Source: Leishmania donovani
Lineage: Eukaryota > Euglenozoa > Kinetoplastea > Trypanosomatida > Trypanosomatidae
Assembly: GCF_000227135.1 (NCBI RefSeq)
Contig: NC_018233.1
Span: forward strand, 203,958 to 267,957
Reading direction: 5' to 3'
Length of the DNA: 64,000 nt
Part shown: positions 50,004 to 59,934 of the stretch, piece after piece
Layout of the letters: the number at the start of each line of letters is the position of its first letter
Position numbering within the stretch: position 1 is the first letter of the stretch
Program-made: the position numbers and the translations under genes
The notes under the pieces: model-generated
Databases searched by the model: none
The model's input: only the letters and a program-made list of their open reading frames with translations
What the model was told of the DNA's origin: nothing

Positions 50004-50360
50004 CAGGAACGAAACGGGGACGCTCATCACAGGAATTATACGAAGCAGCAAGCACACGCGGCACTCCCCGCCCCAGCCCATACAAGCCAGCGCACGCATC
50101 TCTCTCTCTTTATCTGTCTCGTCTTCCCTTTTATATCTATCTGTCTATCCCTCTGTTTCGCCTCGCCTTCCCCTCGCCTGAGCGTCCATCACCACCGGCT
50201 TCCACAACTCCTTCTTGTTGTGTTCTCTTACCTGTCTTTCCTCACTTCCTGCGCAGGTGTGCGTCTCTTTTCACGCATCACACCCACCACAACCACCAAC
50301 ACCCGCCACCGGAGGAGGAGAACGTGCTTCTTTCCGCCTTCTTCCGTACGCGTACCACAG

Positions 50361-50387
50361 CGCACTTGCCGAGACGGGGCAAGTGCG
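50361..50387. other. perfect 10-bp hairpin
   Basis: CGCACTTGCC and GGCAAGTGCG are exact reverse complements around a 7-base GAGACGG loop, in the 5' flank of the gene at 51025. Confidence 0.6.
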
Positions 50388-50888
50388 AGAAGGTGCGACG
50401 TGGCAAATCTAGCGTGTGCTCACCACCAAACACACAACACACACACACACACACACAAACACACGTGAACGCTGACGCGTGCACAGAGGGAGAGCGCGCA
50501 CGCCATATATCGATTACCTTCTCGCCTCCTTGTCTCCTTCACTTTCCGTGGCCGTGCCTGTAGGTGCCTCACTGCCGCCACTACCACCGCTGCTCCGCAC
50601 TCACAGACCGCGCACACCGACCGCCCATCGTCGCCTGTAGAAGCGTCGCCATCACCAGTGCTATCATCATCACTGCCGTCGGTGCTGTTTTCCATCATCC
50701 ACAGCGCCGCACGCATCGCGGCCGCTTTATCAGCGCATTACGTTGTCGGCGTCGTTGCCTGTGCGCTCCCCGCGCTGCGCCTTTCTCTTCCATTCTAGCG
50801 CGTTTCGCTGTCGACACTTACCACATCCCAAGACGGGAGAAGAGGAACCGACGACAGAGGCGAAGCAGCACGCGTTGGGCAGTCTCCG

Positions 50889-50933
50889 CCCATCCCCCCC
50901 CCCCCACTCCGCCCCCGGTCTTATCACTGCCAG
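50889..50933 (+). promoter_or_regulatory. C-rich tract and trans-splice acceptor
   Basis: A run of about 15 C and following pyrimidines ends in ACTGCCAG with AG at 50932-50933. No ATG lies between it and 51025. Confidence 0.65.
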
Positions 50934-51024
50934 CTCAACCGCTGTTGCCATCTTCAGTGTCGTGGCTTTCTCCTGGACTGCGGCTCCCTTCAGCATCGGT
51001 AGTAGTGAGGGATAAGGCGAAAAG

Positions 51025-54000
51025 ATGGGCGGCGTCTGCTCACGTGCCACGGCGAAGCGCGCGCGCCACGACCGGGGAAGCGCGGCTGGTAAGGACGCCA
51101 ACCAGAACCATGCCAGCTTGCCAAAGTCACCGGCTGCGAACGCTGCGCCGGGCGGGAGCTCGGGCACTTACGTGCGCGTCACCGACCGAAACGGTGGCGC
51201 CGGCAATCCAGAGGCCGGCGTCCCGGAGCGGCCGCTCAGCGGCAGCGCCTTGGTTCTCCCCACCAGCGTTGACGCCCGAAGCAGCAACGCCAGCAGCGAC
51301 TTTACCAGGAACATCGGCCTTCTCTCGGCGAAAGCACCGTTGCGTGACATGGAGACAAAGACGAGCAGCGTCGCCACCGCCATCAGCTCCGCCGGCGGTA
51401 ACCTGGCCCCGCTGATGAACAACGGTGGCGCATGTCCAAGTTCGGCGCAAGCGGGACCCCTCTACGACACCTACTTCCCTCCAGGCCACGACGCAGGGAT
51501 GAGGCTAGGGACTGACAAGTACACCGGCGTCGGCGCGAGCCCGCTTTCAGCGGTCAACTCACCCGATCTGCAGAGTTTCGCCTCCACCGCGTCCTGCGGC
51601 AAGGAAAGCAAACCGCGCGACCAAGTCGTACACCCCGGCATCGCGCGGCCGCATGCGAACCCGATGATTTTCACGGACGATGACACGTCCGTGATGGAGA
51701 CCGCGAGCTCGGCGTTTGCCACGCCGAGGGAGCTACGCAAGAGCTCGAGCAGTATTGCTGGCTTCCCTCGCAGCGCCTCCATCATTAGCCGCGGCAGCAT
51801 GATGAGCCAGCAACCACACGGCTACAGCTACTATAACAGCAGCGCGACATGCGCGGAGCACCGCCCGATGCCTCCGTCTGCGTCGCTTCCACTGAGCGCG
51901 GCCCCGGCATCCCTCACCCCCGCCGCGCCGAAAGGAAGCCAGAGGCAGCAGCTTCAACAGAAGCCGCAGCCCGTCTCCCCTGGCCAACACTCCAACACGA
52001 CCCTCACGAACGTGCGCGCGAACCGGCAGGTGCTGGCGACGAGGAGCTTCGGCGGCGGAAGCACGCCGCTCACTCGACAGGGCTCCATCGTCGGGTCGGA
52101 CTGCTTCCAAAGCTGCTGCAGCTACACCGACGTGATCTCGTCCGCAGCTGGCCACCTGACTCCCGCCACCCCAGCAGGTGCGGCTGCAGAGGCAGACGTG
52201 CGCCTCCTCTCTGGCGGCTACCCGGCGAGCACAGCCGGCGGAGCCTCTTCGATGGGGCGACAGCTCTACACATGCCGCAGCGCCTACACGCCCTCCACTC
52301 ATGCCCGATCACTCTCTTCTCCTGCGGCGGCCACCACGGGCTCTGCGCACCCGCTGGCAGTCACCCACAGCCAAGGCGGGACGATGCTGTCCAGCGTGCA
52401 GGACGCGTCGCTGTTGCCCCCACGCTCCCCGCTGCAGACCCCGCGTAGCGCCGCGGGGCCGTGCAGCACACCGAATGCGCAGCAGCTGTACCTGAGGCGG
52501 CAAGCAAGCCTCTGCTCCGGTATCGAGGACGCGCCTGCGTCTGAGGACTTCTTCTCAGTCCCGCCGAGCGCCCGCAACTTCTTCCTCGAGCGGTCCTCCG
52601 CAGCTGCATCGACGCCGGCCAACCACTTTGCCCTTGGCAGGGGCTTCACCGATACCGCGGCGGCGGCGGCGGCGAACGCAAGCCACCAGAGCACCACCAC
52701 CACGCTCACCGGCAGCGGTAGCGCAGCAAGGAAGTCGAGAAGAGTAGAGAAGTGCAACGTTGCCTCTCCCGAGTCACGTTACTCGCGCTCCTTCGACGAT
52801 GCAGCAGCACTATCATCGTTGAAGCCCTTTTCAGAGTCCTTCAACTCCGGCTCCGCTCCGTCGTCGTGGACGGACGCATCACCGCTGACCAGGAAGGCGC
52901 TGCCAGAGGAGCAGCAGCTTAGTCACACGCCCGCTGCGACCGGAAAGAAGGCCGCCAGCCATGGCAAGAACAACAGCGGCGGCGGCAGAAAGGGAAGGCG
53001 GCTGCGGAAGCGACCCCACGCCCGCAGCGACTTCCTGCTCGACCTGAATCCGCCGCCACAGGCGGCGCTTGAGATGGCGGCAGCAGCGACCGGTAAGGCG
53101 AACCCTTCGCCGTCGTCCACCTCTGCAGCAGATGCTATGGCGATGCCGCCGCTGCCGAGTGTCGCCTCGAACACTGTCGCGTTGGTCGACAACCACGGCA
53201 CTGAAGCGGCCTTTGTATCCTCCTCGACCGCGAGCAAAACAAGCACGCGCAAACCCGACGCCGCTGATGGCCATGTAGCTGCAAGGGGAGTACGGTTGAC
53301 TCAGGCATACGTCGAGACCCTTCCGCTCGCGTCAGATGCTGCTGCTGCTGGTGGCGGTGGTGGCAATACCGCGGTGCTGCCCACCTCGCCCTCTGGGAGC
53401 ATGAGCTCCTTCTCCACGGTTGCCTCGTCGTACCGGCGCGACGTCCGCGTGAGGGCGTCGTCGCGGGGTTCGTCGGAGGTACCGCAGCAGTCGCAGCGGC
53501 CGGAGAGCGACACTGCTCCTTGCAGGCGGCGGCACTCCTCCCGTGGCGCAGGCGGTGACAGTTCGAAGCTGCGTTCAAAGGAGGCCTCTGCCGCCTTCAG
53601 CGATTCCGCGGAACATGGCGGGATGGAAAGCCACACTCCGGCTGCCAAGGCCACCAGGGGCGCCGGCGCTGCTGCTGGTGCTGAGGCAACGTCTGCGTCA
53701 TCGGTGGTGCCGCTCACGACGAACCCAAAGCCGTGGGTGCCGAGCGGTAGATCGGCGGCGGCTAATGCCGTCCGTTCTGACCCACGCAGCACCGCCGCCA
53801 CCACAACAGGGCCGCCTGGTGACACCAGTCGTCGCTCGTCGCTGGCTCGCCGCAGCTCGACTCCAAAAAAAAGTATCGGCGCGCGGCCCGCTTCTGCAAC
53901 GATGGCTGCGACTGCGCGTCGCTCTCCTGGCGGCGCTGCCAAGCCTGGCTCCGGGAAAGGAGCGCCGCGGCGGACCTCGGCATCGGGCTCCCTCGTGCCT

Positions 54001-54936
54001 CCGTCGCCCACCGGTGCGCGCAAGCCGACAGCGAAACGGACAGCCGCGGCCGCCGACAGAGAGCCGTCGGATGCTGAGAAGTCCGAGTCCGTCGTTGAGT
54101 ACGCCATCGGTATTGGCGATACAGAGGAGAGCGAGGGGCCAGGGATGGACGTCGTGCACATCGACGGTGGCAGCCGCGACAACGGTCTGCAGACCGCGCT
54201 AGAGGCCGCTTCTCCACAACAGCCGTCACCGCAGCAGCACGCGGACAGGACGGAGGATGCCGTAAAATTCAACGACGCCAAAGATGGCTTCCCGGAGCCA
54301 GAGCGCGTGCCGCAGCCGTGTGACAGCAACGCAGATGACGCTGATGAGCCACGTCTCGCGGGCTTCCGAGCCTCGCCTGATGTCTCCAACGCCACGGTTA
54401 TCACGTCGTTGGCGGATAGCGCCTGCCTCCAGTTGTACACGGAGGCGCAGCTGGTTACGATATTCGGCGGCTCCGCAGCTAGGCTGCACGGTTGTGACAG
54501 CGACGATAAACACCTTTGGGCCTCTGATGAAGGAAGAGGCGGGGGTGGCGCGGCCAAGGATGTCGACGACTCTGAGGACGACCGCGCCGCACTTCCCGCC
54601 GACTTGGAGATGGTGGTGGAGCACCGAGCGGTGTTCTCCACCGACGGCGACGGACTGGGACCGTCCTCGGTCTCCGCAACATCTGCTGAGGAGGTGATGC
54701 TGGCGGCGACACCCAGTAGCGCTGCACGGAGTAATGCCGAATCACCCACCGCAAAGTACAGGGACGCACCAACGCTGACGAAGGAGGATACGGTGCCCCC
54801 AGCGCTCGCCGTCAGCAACGGCGGCAACAAGTGCGAGGAGGCCATGGATTACTCACCGGTGGAGATATCGAGCCGCTCTTTTTCTTCGGGGTCCGACTCG
54901 CACGCCTCAGAGATGCAGGTGACCACACTGCACTGA
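51025..54936 (+). CDS. hypothetical dually acylated protein (MGGVCS N-terminus), 1303 aa
   Basis: I do not recognise it. MGGVCSRATAKRAR has Gly2 followed by Ser6, a standard N-myristoylation context, and Cys5 as a palmitoylation candidate, again with a basic stretch behind. Membrane or flagellar attachment is the likely consequence. The remainder is Ser/Ala/Pro/Gly low complexity with many SP sites and no hydrophobic segment. A strongly basic cluster lies at about 652-675 (GRKGRRLRKRPHARS) and another Lys/Arg/Pro-rich section around 930-1010. The C-terminal 300 residues are more acidic and contain SDAEKSESVVEYAIGIGDTE and ACLQLYTEAQLVTIFGGSA, which look like short ordered elements. The start is the first ATG after the acceptor at 50932-50933. 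It may serve as a large membrane-tethered scaffold; this is inference from composition only. Confidence 0.86.
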   Translation: MGGVCSRATAKRARHDRGSAAGKDANQNHASLPKSPAANAAPGGSSGTYVRVTDRNGGAGNPEAGVPERPLSGSALVLPTSVDARSSNASSDFTRNIGLLSAKAPLRDMETKTSSVATAISSAGGNLAPLMNNGGACPSSAQAGPLYDTYFPPGHDAGMRLGTDKYTGVGASPLSAVNSPDLQSFASTASCGKESKPRDQVVHPGIARPHANPMIFTDDDTSVMETASSAFATPRELRKSSSSIAGFPRSASIISRGSMMSQQPHGYSYYNSSATCAEHRPMPPSASLPLSAAPASLTPAAPKGSQRQQLQQKPQPVSPGQHSNTTLTNVRANRQVLATRSFGGGSTPLTRQGSIVGSDCFQSCCSYTDVISSAAGHLTPATPAGAAAEADVRLLSGGYPASTAGGASSMGRQLYTCRSAYTPSTHARSLSSPAAATTGSAHPLAVTHSQGGTMLSSVQDASLLPPRSPLQTPRSAAGPCSTPNAQQLYLRRQASLCSGIEDAPASEDFFSVPPSARNFFLERSSAAASTPANHFALGRGFTDTAAAAAANASHQSTTTTLTGSGSAARKSRRVEKCNVASPESRYSRSFDDAAALSSLKPFSESFNSGSAPSSWTDASPLTRKALPEEQQLSHTPAATGKKAASHGKNNSGGGRKGRRLRKRPHARSDFLLDLNPPPQAALEMAAAATGKANPSPSSTSAADAMAMPPLPSVASNTVALVDNHGTEAAFVSSSTASKTSTRKPDAADGHVAARGVRLTQAYVETLPLASDAAAAGGGGGNTAVLPTSPSGSMSSFSTVASSYRRDVRVRASSRGSSEVPQQSQRPESDTAPCRRRHSSRGAGGDSSKLRSKEASAAFSDSAEHGGMESHTPAAKATRGAGAAAGAEATSASSVVPLTTNPKPWVPSGRSAAANAVRSDPRSTAATTTGPPGDTSRRSSLARRSSTPKKSIGARPASATMAATARRSPGGAAKPGSGKGAPRRTSASGSLVPPSPTGARKPTAKRTAAAADREPSDAEKSESVVEYAIGIGDTEESEGPGMDVVHIDGGSRDNGLQTALEAASPQQPSPQQHADRTEDAVKFNDAKDGFPEPERVPQPCDSNADDADEPRLAGFRASPDVSNATVITSLADSACLQLYTEAQLVTIFGGSAARLHGCDSDDKHLWASDEGRGGGGAAKDVDDSEDDRAALPADLEMVVEHRAVFSTDGDGLGPSSVSATSAEEVMLAATPSSAARSNAESPTAKYRDAPTLTKEDTVPPALAVSNGGNKCEEAMDYSPVEISSRSFSSGSDSHASEMQVTTLH

Positions 54937-56524
54937 TGACGCCGCAATCGAAAAAGGGATATAAGTCCGTTGCTTCTTTGTCCGCACGCTCCCACTTGCT
55001 GGATTTTGTGTGTGTGCGTGCGCGCATGCATGCATTTGTGTGTGCATGCGGAAAGAGTGCCTCATCTTCGTTTTCCCTCCCTCCCTTCCTCTCCATCGTG
55101 GTAATGCCGTCCTTAATCGACTCACCTGCGCACGTCGCTCTTCACGGTGCGAGAGCACCAAAAATTCAATGATGATTGCATGCAAGCATGTGTGAGTGCG
55201 TGCACTGCCCCCTTCCTTTCTTCCTTTCCTTCCCCTCGACATATCCATCCCTTCCTTCATCTTGTGGTGTAACGGTGTGTGTCTTGTGGATGCCGATGCT
55301 GCTGCGGCGCTTACTTTTCCGTCCCATCTTTCTCTGCGGTTGCTTCTTTCTCCCTCTCGGTGTGTGTGTGTGTGTGTGCATGCGCCCCGCCGTCCGCTTT
55401 ATTTGATCGATTTTGCTTGCGCTGCTTTCTGATGCCGTCGTCTTCCGGCCACTTCCTTTCTTCGTAAAGAGCCTCCGTTCTCCCTCTGTGCGTCTCTGTA
55501 TGTCTGTACACAACGTGTGCGCACACCGTGTGCAGTCGGTGCGAGCGGCGCGCACGCATGCGCACCTCTTTATCTCTCTCGCTGTGCACGTGTCTGTCTT
55601 GGTGCTTTTAGGGGGGCCTTCATGGAGTCGGCGCAGATGGGCGGGCGGCTCTCCAACCGCACGAGCACGCGCTCAGGCATAGGCACACGCGCGTGCACGC
55701 TCGAGACCAGCGCCCATCCAGAGGTCTCGCGTGGTGGCGCGGTGGAGGCGTGCACGTACGCGTGTGTTTGCATTTTCTCTTTGGTTACTTTGGCACACCT
55801 GCGCTCTCCCACTCTCTTCCTCCCCGCCGGCCTGCCTGTGGGTGCGCGTGCTCATGTGCACAGGTCTGCCTTTGTCTGTCCGCCAGCTGTGAGAGGGAGG
55901 GAAGAGGGGAGGGAGGCGGCATGTCGCGTCCGGTCGCTTTCCGTCCCGTCTCGCTCTACCTCTGTCTCTGTCTTGTGGTGTGCGTGTGTGTGTCTCTGTC
56001 TCTGTGTGTGTGTGTGTACCCTCCATCTCACGTAGATAACGGAACAAAGGACAAGGGAACCCTCAACTACTCTTGGAGAGGATGGCAAATCACCACAGCG
56101 CATGTGCGCAGACGCACACATGAGCCCCTCTCTCTCTGTGTGTGCCTCCCCACACGCCATTCTGAACGCATCACGCGCTGCTCTCCTGCCCCTCGCACAA
56201 CGTTCCGGCGTCTTCTCCATCTCCGCCCTCCCCCCTCTCTCTCGCGTCTTCCTTCTGACATCCTCCCTCTCTGCCGCTTCCCCCCACCCCATAGAGTAAA
56301 AACGATTCGGAAGCGGCGAAGCCACAGAGTCTCCCCCTCTCTCTCTCTCTGCGCGTGTCTGTGTGTGTGCCTGCGTTCTGCCGCCACCGCCGCCCTCTCT
56401 GTTACCCCCCCCCCCCCCCGACCACCTCCACCACCGCCATCAGCGGATCTACAAGAAGAGCGCATTCTCGCAAGCCTCCCTCACTTCCTGCTGGCCGACT
56501 GGCGTCTGTGCTACCAACACAGAG
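54937..56524. other. intergenic region
   Basis: Pyrimidine-rich and GT-rich DNA with no supported gene. Notable runs are GT at 55362-55378 and C at 56406-56419. The acceptor for the CX9C gene closes the region. Confidence 0.7.
56390..56443 (+). promoter_or_regulatory. C-rich tract and trans-splice acceptor
   Basis: A run of about 14 C and CCACC units is followed by AG at 56442-56443, leaving an ATG-free 81-base 5' UTR before 56525. Confidence 0.65.
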
Positions 56525-57256
56525 ATGGGCACCAAGGGCTCAAAGGCGGTGTCCTCGTCATCGGCAGTGCCGGCTGCCGCGACCACCACTGGCGACAACA
56601 AAGGCACGAGCAACTGGTGGGATGGCGCGGTGAGTGATGCTAGCGACGCCGACCTCGGCCTCACGCCAGACGTCTCGCTCAGCTCAGATATTAGCACGCC
56701 AGAGGAGAACGCGGCGAAGCGCAAGGCCTACGCGCACCTGAAATCGCCATATGCGAGGCACCGACCAGCAGCATCGATGAAGGGGCGTGGCAGCAGCGGC
56801 AACAACGGGGCGGAGGCATCCGCCAACGCACACGTAAACCTCATCGAGCAGATCTACAACGAAGACTTCGAGACTATCGACCACATCCAGGCACTGCGCC
56901 TGCCGCCCATGGTGGCGCGGCAGCTGCAGAACACTGTGCGAGACGAGGCGGAGAGGCACTGCGCGGAGGTGGAGAAGACGATGGCACGCTGCCTGCAGGA
57001 CAAGATGTGGACCTCGTGGAAGTGCCAGAAGGAGCGCGACACGTACTACCACTGCGTCGAGGAGATCGAGCAGCGCAATCTGCGGCCGGACCCGACGAAC
57101 CCGCACTGGGTCGACATGCTCACATCCTTCCGTTGGAAGTATAACCTTGGCGTCTTCCATGGCGAAATTATGGGGCGCAACAACATTATGAAGGAGATTT
57201 GGCGTGAGCACTACCCAGATCGCGAGTTGCCGCATCCTTGGGTAAAGGACACATAA
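56525..57256 (+). CDS. twin CX9C (CHCH) protein with N-myristoylation motif, 243 aa
   Basis: The C-terminal half has two exact CX9C motifs, Cys146-Cys156 and Cys167-Cys177, separated by ten residues. This is the helix-turn-helix CHCH fold that is oxidised by the Erv1/Mia40-type relay in the mitochondrial intermembrane space. Cmc1-like cytochrome oxidase assembly factors share this layout. The N-terminus MGTKGSKAVS has Gly2, Ser6 and Lys7, a canonical N-myristoylation site. A myristoylated N-terminus on a twin CX9C protein is the arrangement of animal MIC19/MIC25 (CHCHD3/6) in the MICOS complex. Residues 20-60 are Ser/Asp-rich and disordered. Residues 190-243 (HWVDMLTSFRWKYNLGVFHG) extend beyond the CHCH domain and are rich in aromatic residues. 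No cleavable presequence is seen, as usual for this class. Fold assignment is firm; the specific role (MICOS-like or oxidase assembly) is open. Confidence 0.9.
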   Translation: MGTKGSKAVSSSSAVPAAATTTGDNKGTSNWWDGAVSDASDADLGLTPDVSLSSDISTPEENAAKRKAYAHLKSPYARHRPAASMKGRGSSGNNGAEASANAHVNLIEQIYNEDFETIDHIQALRLPPMVARQLQNTVRDEAERHCAEVEKTMARCLQDKMWTSWKCQKERDTYYHCVEEIEQRNLRPDPTNPHWVDMLTSFRWKYNLGVFHGEIMGRNNIMKEIWREHYPDRELPHPWVKDT

Positions 57257-57997
57257 GCCGTGTAAGCGCATGTGCTGCGCGTCCCCATCCCCTCCCGCGT
57301 CGTCGTCGTTGTGGCCAGCCAGAGAGGAGGGCGAGGGGGCGCGCCCCTCTCTGTCTTGCTCCTCATGTCAGTGCTGCTCCTCGCGTGTTTTGCGCTTGCG
57401 TTGTGGCGTGTGCTCTGTTCTCTGTTCGACGTCCGTAACACGTCCCACCTGTTCACATCCGCACTCTTCGCCGGTGTGCCCTGGCACACACACACACACA
57501 CACAGTGGTAGCTCAATCGGAACGTGATGGGCGATACGCAGGCAGAGAAGGGCGCTCGCGCGCTCGCTTAGGTGTGCGTGCGCGTGCGTGCATCCGACCA
57601 CATCTGCACTCCCATACGTGCTTGCTCTCCTGCGACGATGCGCACCGCACGCGAATCTCCCTCTCTTACCCTATCTTCCTCCGCCGCCAACCTTTGCTTC
57701 TCGCGCGCGCATGCTCTCGCCATCTCCTCTCAACCGCTCCTCGTGCTTGCTTCTTTGGACCCCTCCCTCCCCTCCACCCCTCCCCCCCACTGGCTCGCAT
57801 GTGCGCGTGAGCTGGTGTGGCCGATGTGTCGTTCATCAGCGGACGTCTACAGTGACGGCAACAAGCACCGTGCAGTGCAGCAGCACTACCAAAATAGTAT
57901 TAGCGTGAGAGCACAATAGAACCCTTCGGCAACACGAGCCACCGTGTTCACCCCTCACCCCTTACTCCTCACTCCTCACCCCACCCCGACCCAACGG
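57257..57997. other. intergenic region: 5' flank of CTF8
   Basis: This contains CA repeats near 57485-57504 and a pyrimidine-rich tract at 57650-57790 with AGs at 57810-57811 and 57838-57839. A 31-codon upstream ORF (ATG 57824, TAG 57917-57919) would be included if the first AG is used. No gene is supported. Confidence 0.65.
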
Positions 57998-59221
57998 ATG
58001 ATCCGCGTCTTTGCGAAAACAGATGTGCCAGTGATGGACATCATCGAGCTGCAGGGCAAGATCGTCATCACAGAGGAGGCACTGAGGGCCGCACGAGACG
58101 CCAAGGAGCGACGACGTACGTCACGGCGTGAGCGGCGCAGGAGGGGGGCAGCCAACAGCGGCACCGCGGTAGGAGAGGACGCCAGCTGCACGGGCGATGA
58201 TCTCATGCCTCTGTCTTTGGTGCCGTCGTCATCGTATCCTTCCTCCGGCTGCAGCAGCAGTCGCAGCAGCAGTTGCTCTAGTAGCAGCACCGGTGGTGAT
58301 GATGACGACGAGGGCGGAGATTGCGCCACGGCAGATCCCGGCGAGCTCGCAGATGTCGATGCACACTGCTATTCTTCACACAATAGCGGCGATCAGCGCG
58401 GTGCTGCAGACTCGACAAGTGCAGCTGCATCAGCGCCGCGTCGCACATCGTCCCCAGGCTGTCCTTCTCCCGCCAGCCCTCGACGGCCGCGACCGAACTC
58501 GCCCTCCGCCTCCCGTCGCGCCGCCGTCGTGGAGGTGCCGCTCGGCCACGTGGAACAGGACCGCCTCGACGAGAAGCGATGCACCCTCTGCATCGACACG
58601 CTGCGGGTGCACGGCAGCCGGTCCAGCTTCAAGCGCCCGTGGCTTGTACTGCGGGAGTGCACGCCAGCGCGTATGCGAAAGCTGCGTCGGCAGGTGGTAC
58701 GGCCACAGATACCGCGTGATGTCACAGAGCCGCGCGAGTTGCTGGCGACAGGGGATGGTGGTGGTGGGGGTGGGGGTGCAGGAGTCGCGGAGTCGGCCGA
58801 TGGCGCGTCACCGTCACCGACGCCGGAGACAACCATACTGTTCTCAGAGTGGCTCGGGCAGCACCCAGACGCGCTCTCCCTCAACTCGCTTTTCCTCGAT
58901 GACTTTGCTACCGGTGACGGGGACGACGTGAGCGGATGTGGGCCGACTGCAGCCGGTTCCGCATGTGCTGCGTCGGCATCGGCGTCTTCGGGGAGAAGCG
59001 GTAACGGCGTCGGGGCACACAAGCGCCCTCGCGAGGCGGAAAATGTCGGGGGTACCGCACTGGACGGCCCACCGTTCTCACCTCAGTCACCACAGAGCGC
59101 CTCCGACGTCCTCTCAGCGGCACAGACGACGGCAGCGACGGTGTACAAAGACTACGAACTGGTCGGCGTTGTGCGCGGCTCCGTCCTGTTCAATTCTAAG
59201 CCGGCACGTGTCTTTCAGTGA
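57998..59221 (+). CDS. CTF8: chromosome transmission fidelity protein 8 (Ctf8), insertion-rich
   Basis: Ctf8 joins Dcc1 and Ctf18 in the alternative RFC clamp loader, which handles PCNA at forks and supports sister-chromatid cohesion. Three separated blocks match the family in order. Residues 12-25 (VMDIIELQGKIVI) correspond to the strand with the ELQG motif. Residues about 178-222 (VPLGHVEQDRLDEKRCTLCI; KRPWLVLREC) correspond to the LGTL...GxxxLxGKxxxLxxPxxVL core. Residues 383-407 (YKDYELVGVVRGSVLFNSKP) correspond to the closing strand with KxRP-like ending. Low-complexity Ser/Asp/Gly-rich inserts separate the blocks, so the protein is 407 residues against about 120-135 in yeast and man. 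The start is the ATG at 57998; an upstream in-frame GTG is not used. Assignment rests on remembered family pattern and should be regarded as likely. Confidence 0.78.
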   Translation: MIRVFAKTDVPVMDIIELQGKIVITEEALRAARDAKERRRTSRRERRRRGAANSGTAVGEDASCTGDDLMPLSLVPSSSYPSSGCSSSRSSSCSSSSTGGDDDDEGGDCATADPGELADVDAHCYSSHNSGDQRGAADSTSAAASAPRRTSSPGCPSPASPRRPRPNSPSASRRAAVVEVPLGHVEQDRLDEKRCTLCIDTLRVHGSRSSFKRPWLVLRECTPARMRKLRRQVVRPQIPRDVTEPRELLATGDGGGGGGGAGVAESADGASPSPTPETTILFSEWLGQHPDALSLNSLFLDDFATGDGDDVSGCGPTAAGSACAASASASSGRSGNGVGAHKRPREAENVGGTALDGPPFSPQSPQSASDVLSAAQTTAATVYKDYELVGVVRGSVLFNSKPARVFQ

Positions 59222-59327
59222 GGACGCGGATGCTGTGAGAGGCGTGCGCCTGTATGCGTGTCTGTGTGAGGAGAGTCCTGGCGGGCCATGCCAGATCAGA
59301 GGGGAGGTGGCCGATAGTCTTCTATTG

Positions 59328-59350
59328 ATATATATATATATATATACATA
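59328..59350. repeat. TA microsatellite
   Basis: Nearly pure TA run in the CTF8 3' flank. Confidence 0.85.
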
Positions 59351-59910
59351 TGTGCGTCTGCCGCGACAGCGGCTGCCGTGACGACAAGTGGGGAAGAGTA
59401 CTGCAACGACAAGGGGTCGCTGGCCCATGTCGGTGGCTGCCTGCCTGCGTACGCACTTGCGGGCGTGTTTGTCTGTCCGCTGTTCTTGTTGTGCCGCATG
59501 GTGGCGGGGAAGGCACACGGTCATCATGTCCTACCTGTGCTCTTCCTTACCCCGCCTCTCCCTAAAGCGTTCGCGCCTGCAAGAAGTGCACGAAGGCAAC
59601 TACGCAAGCACGGCTGCTCACCGCTGCGCTTGTGCGGAGCATCGTGTGGCCGCCGCATTCTTCTCTCGGGACGCCACCCTTCCTCGCTTTCACAGACGCG
59701 AGCCCACCTCCGTTGTCGCCTGCCGTTCAAGGGCCCGAGGGTGGACGTCGATGGCGTGAGGGTTGGAGAGGTGCGGCATCGTTCTTTTCATGTGCTCGAT
59801 GCTGCAGACGTGTATGCTTTTTCCCCCTCTGTGCGTTGCGCTCTTGCGCCATTCCGCCCTCTCCTCCCCGCTCTCTCGTTCCATTGTGGGGTAGTAGCCG
59901 TAGCAGCAGG

Positions 59911-59934
59911 GCGTGCCTTGCTCACAAGGCACGC
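59911..59934. other. perfect 10-bp hairpin
   Basis: GCGTGCCTTG and CAAGGCACGC are exact reverse complements around a 4-base CTCA loop, in non-coding DNA between CTF8 and the last gene. Confidence 0.65.

Larger units (their letters stand above)
48961..51024. other. intergenic region
   Basis: This contains pyrimidine- and GT-rich DNA, two TA runs (49942-49960 and 49986-50003), CA repeats near 50433-50463, a perfect hairpin at 50361-50387, and a C run near 50893 leading into the next acceptor. No gene is supported. Confidence 0.7.

Noticed and set aside
53301..54845. 514-codon minus-strand frame
   Set aside because: It is a mirror of Ser/Ala-rich coding sequence in the MGGVCS gene, with no supporting signals.
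55693..56637. 314-codon + strand frame overlapping the CX9C gene start
   Set aside because: It is low-complexity Cys/Leu/Ser translation of GT/CT repeats and conflicts with the well-supported CX9C frame.
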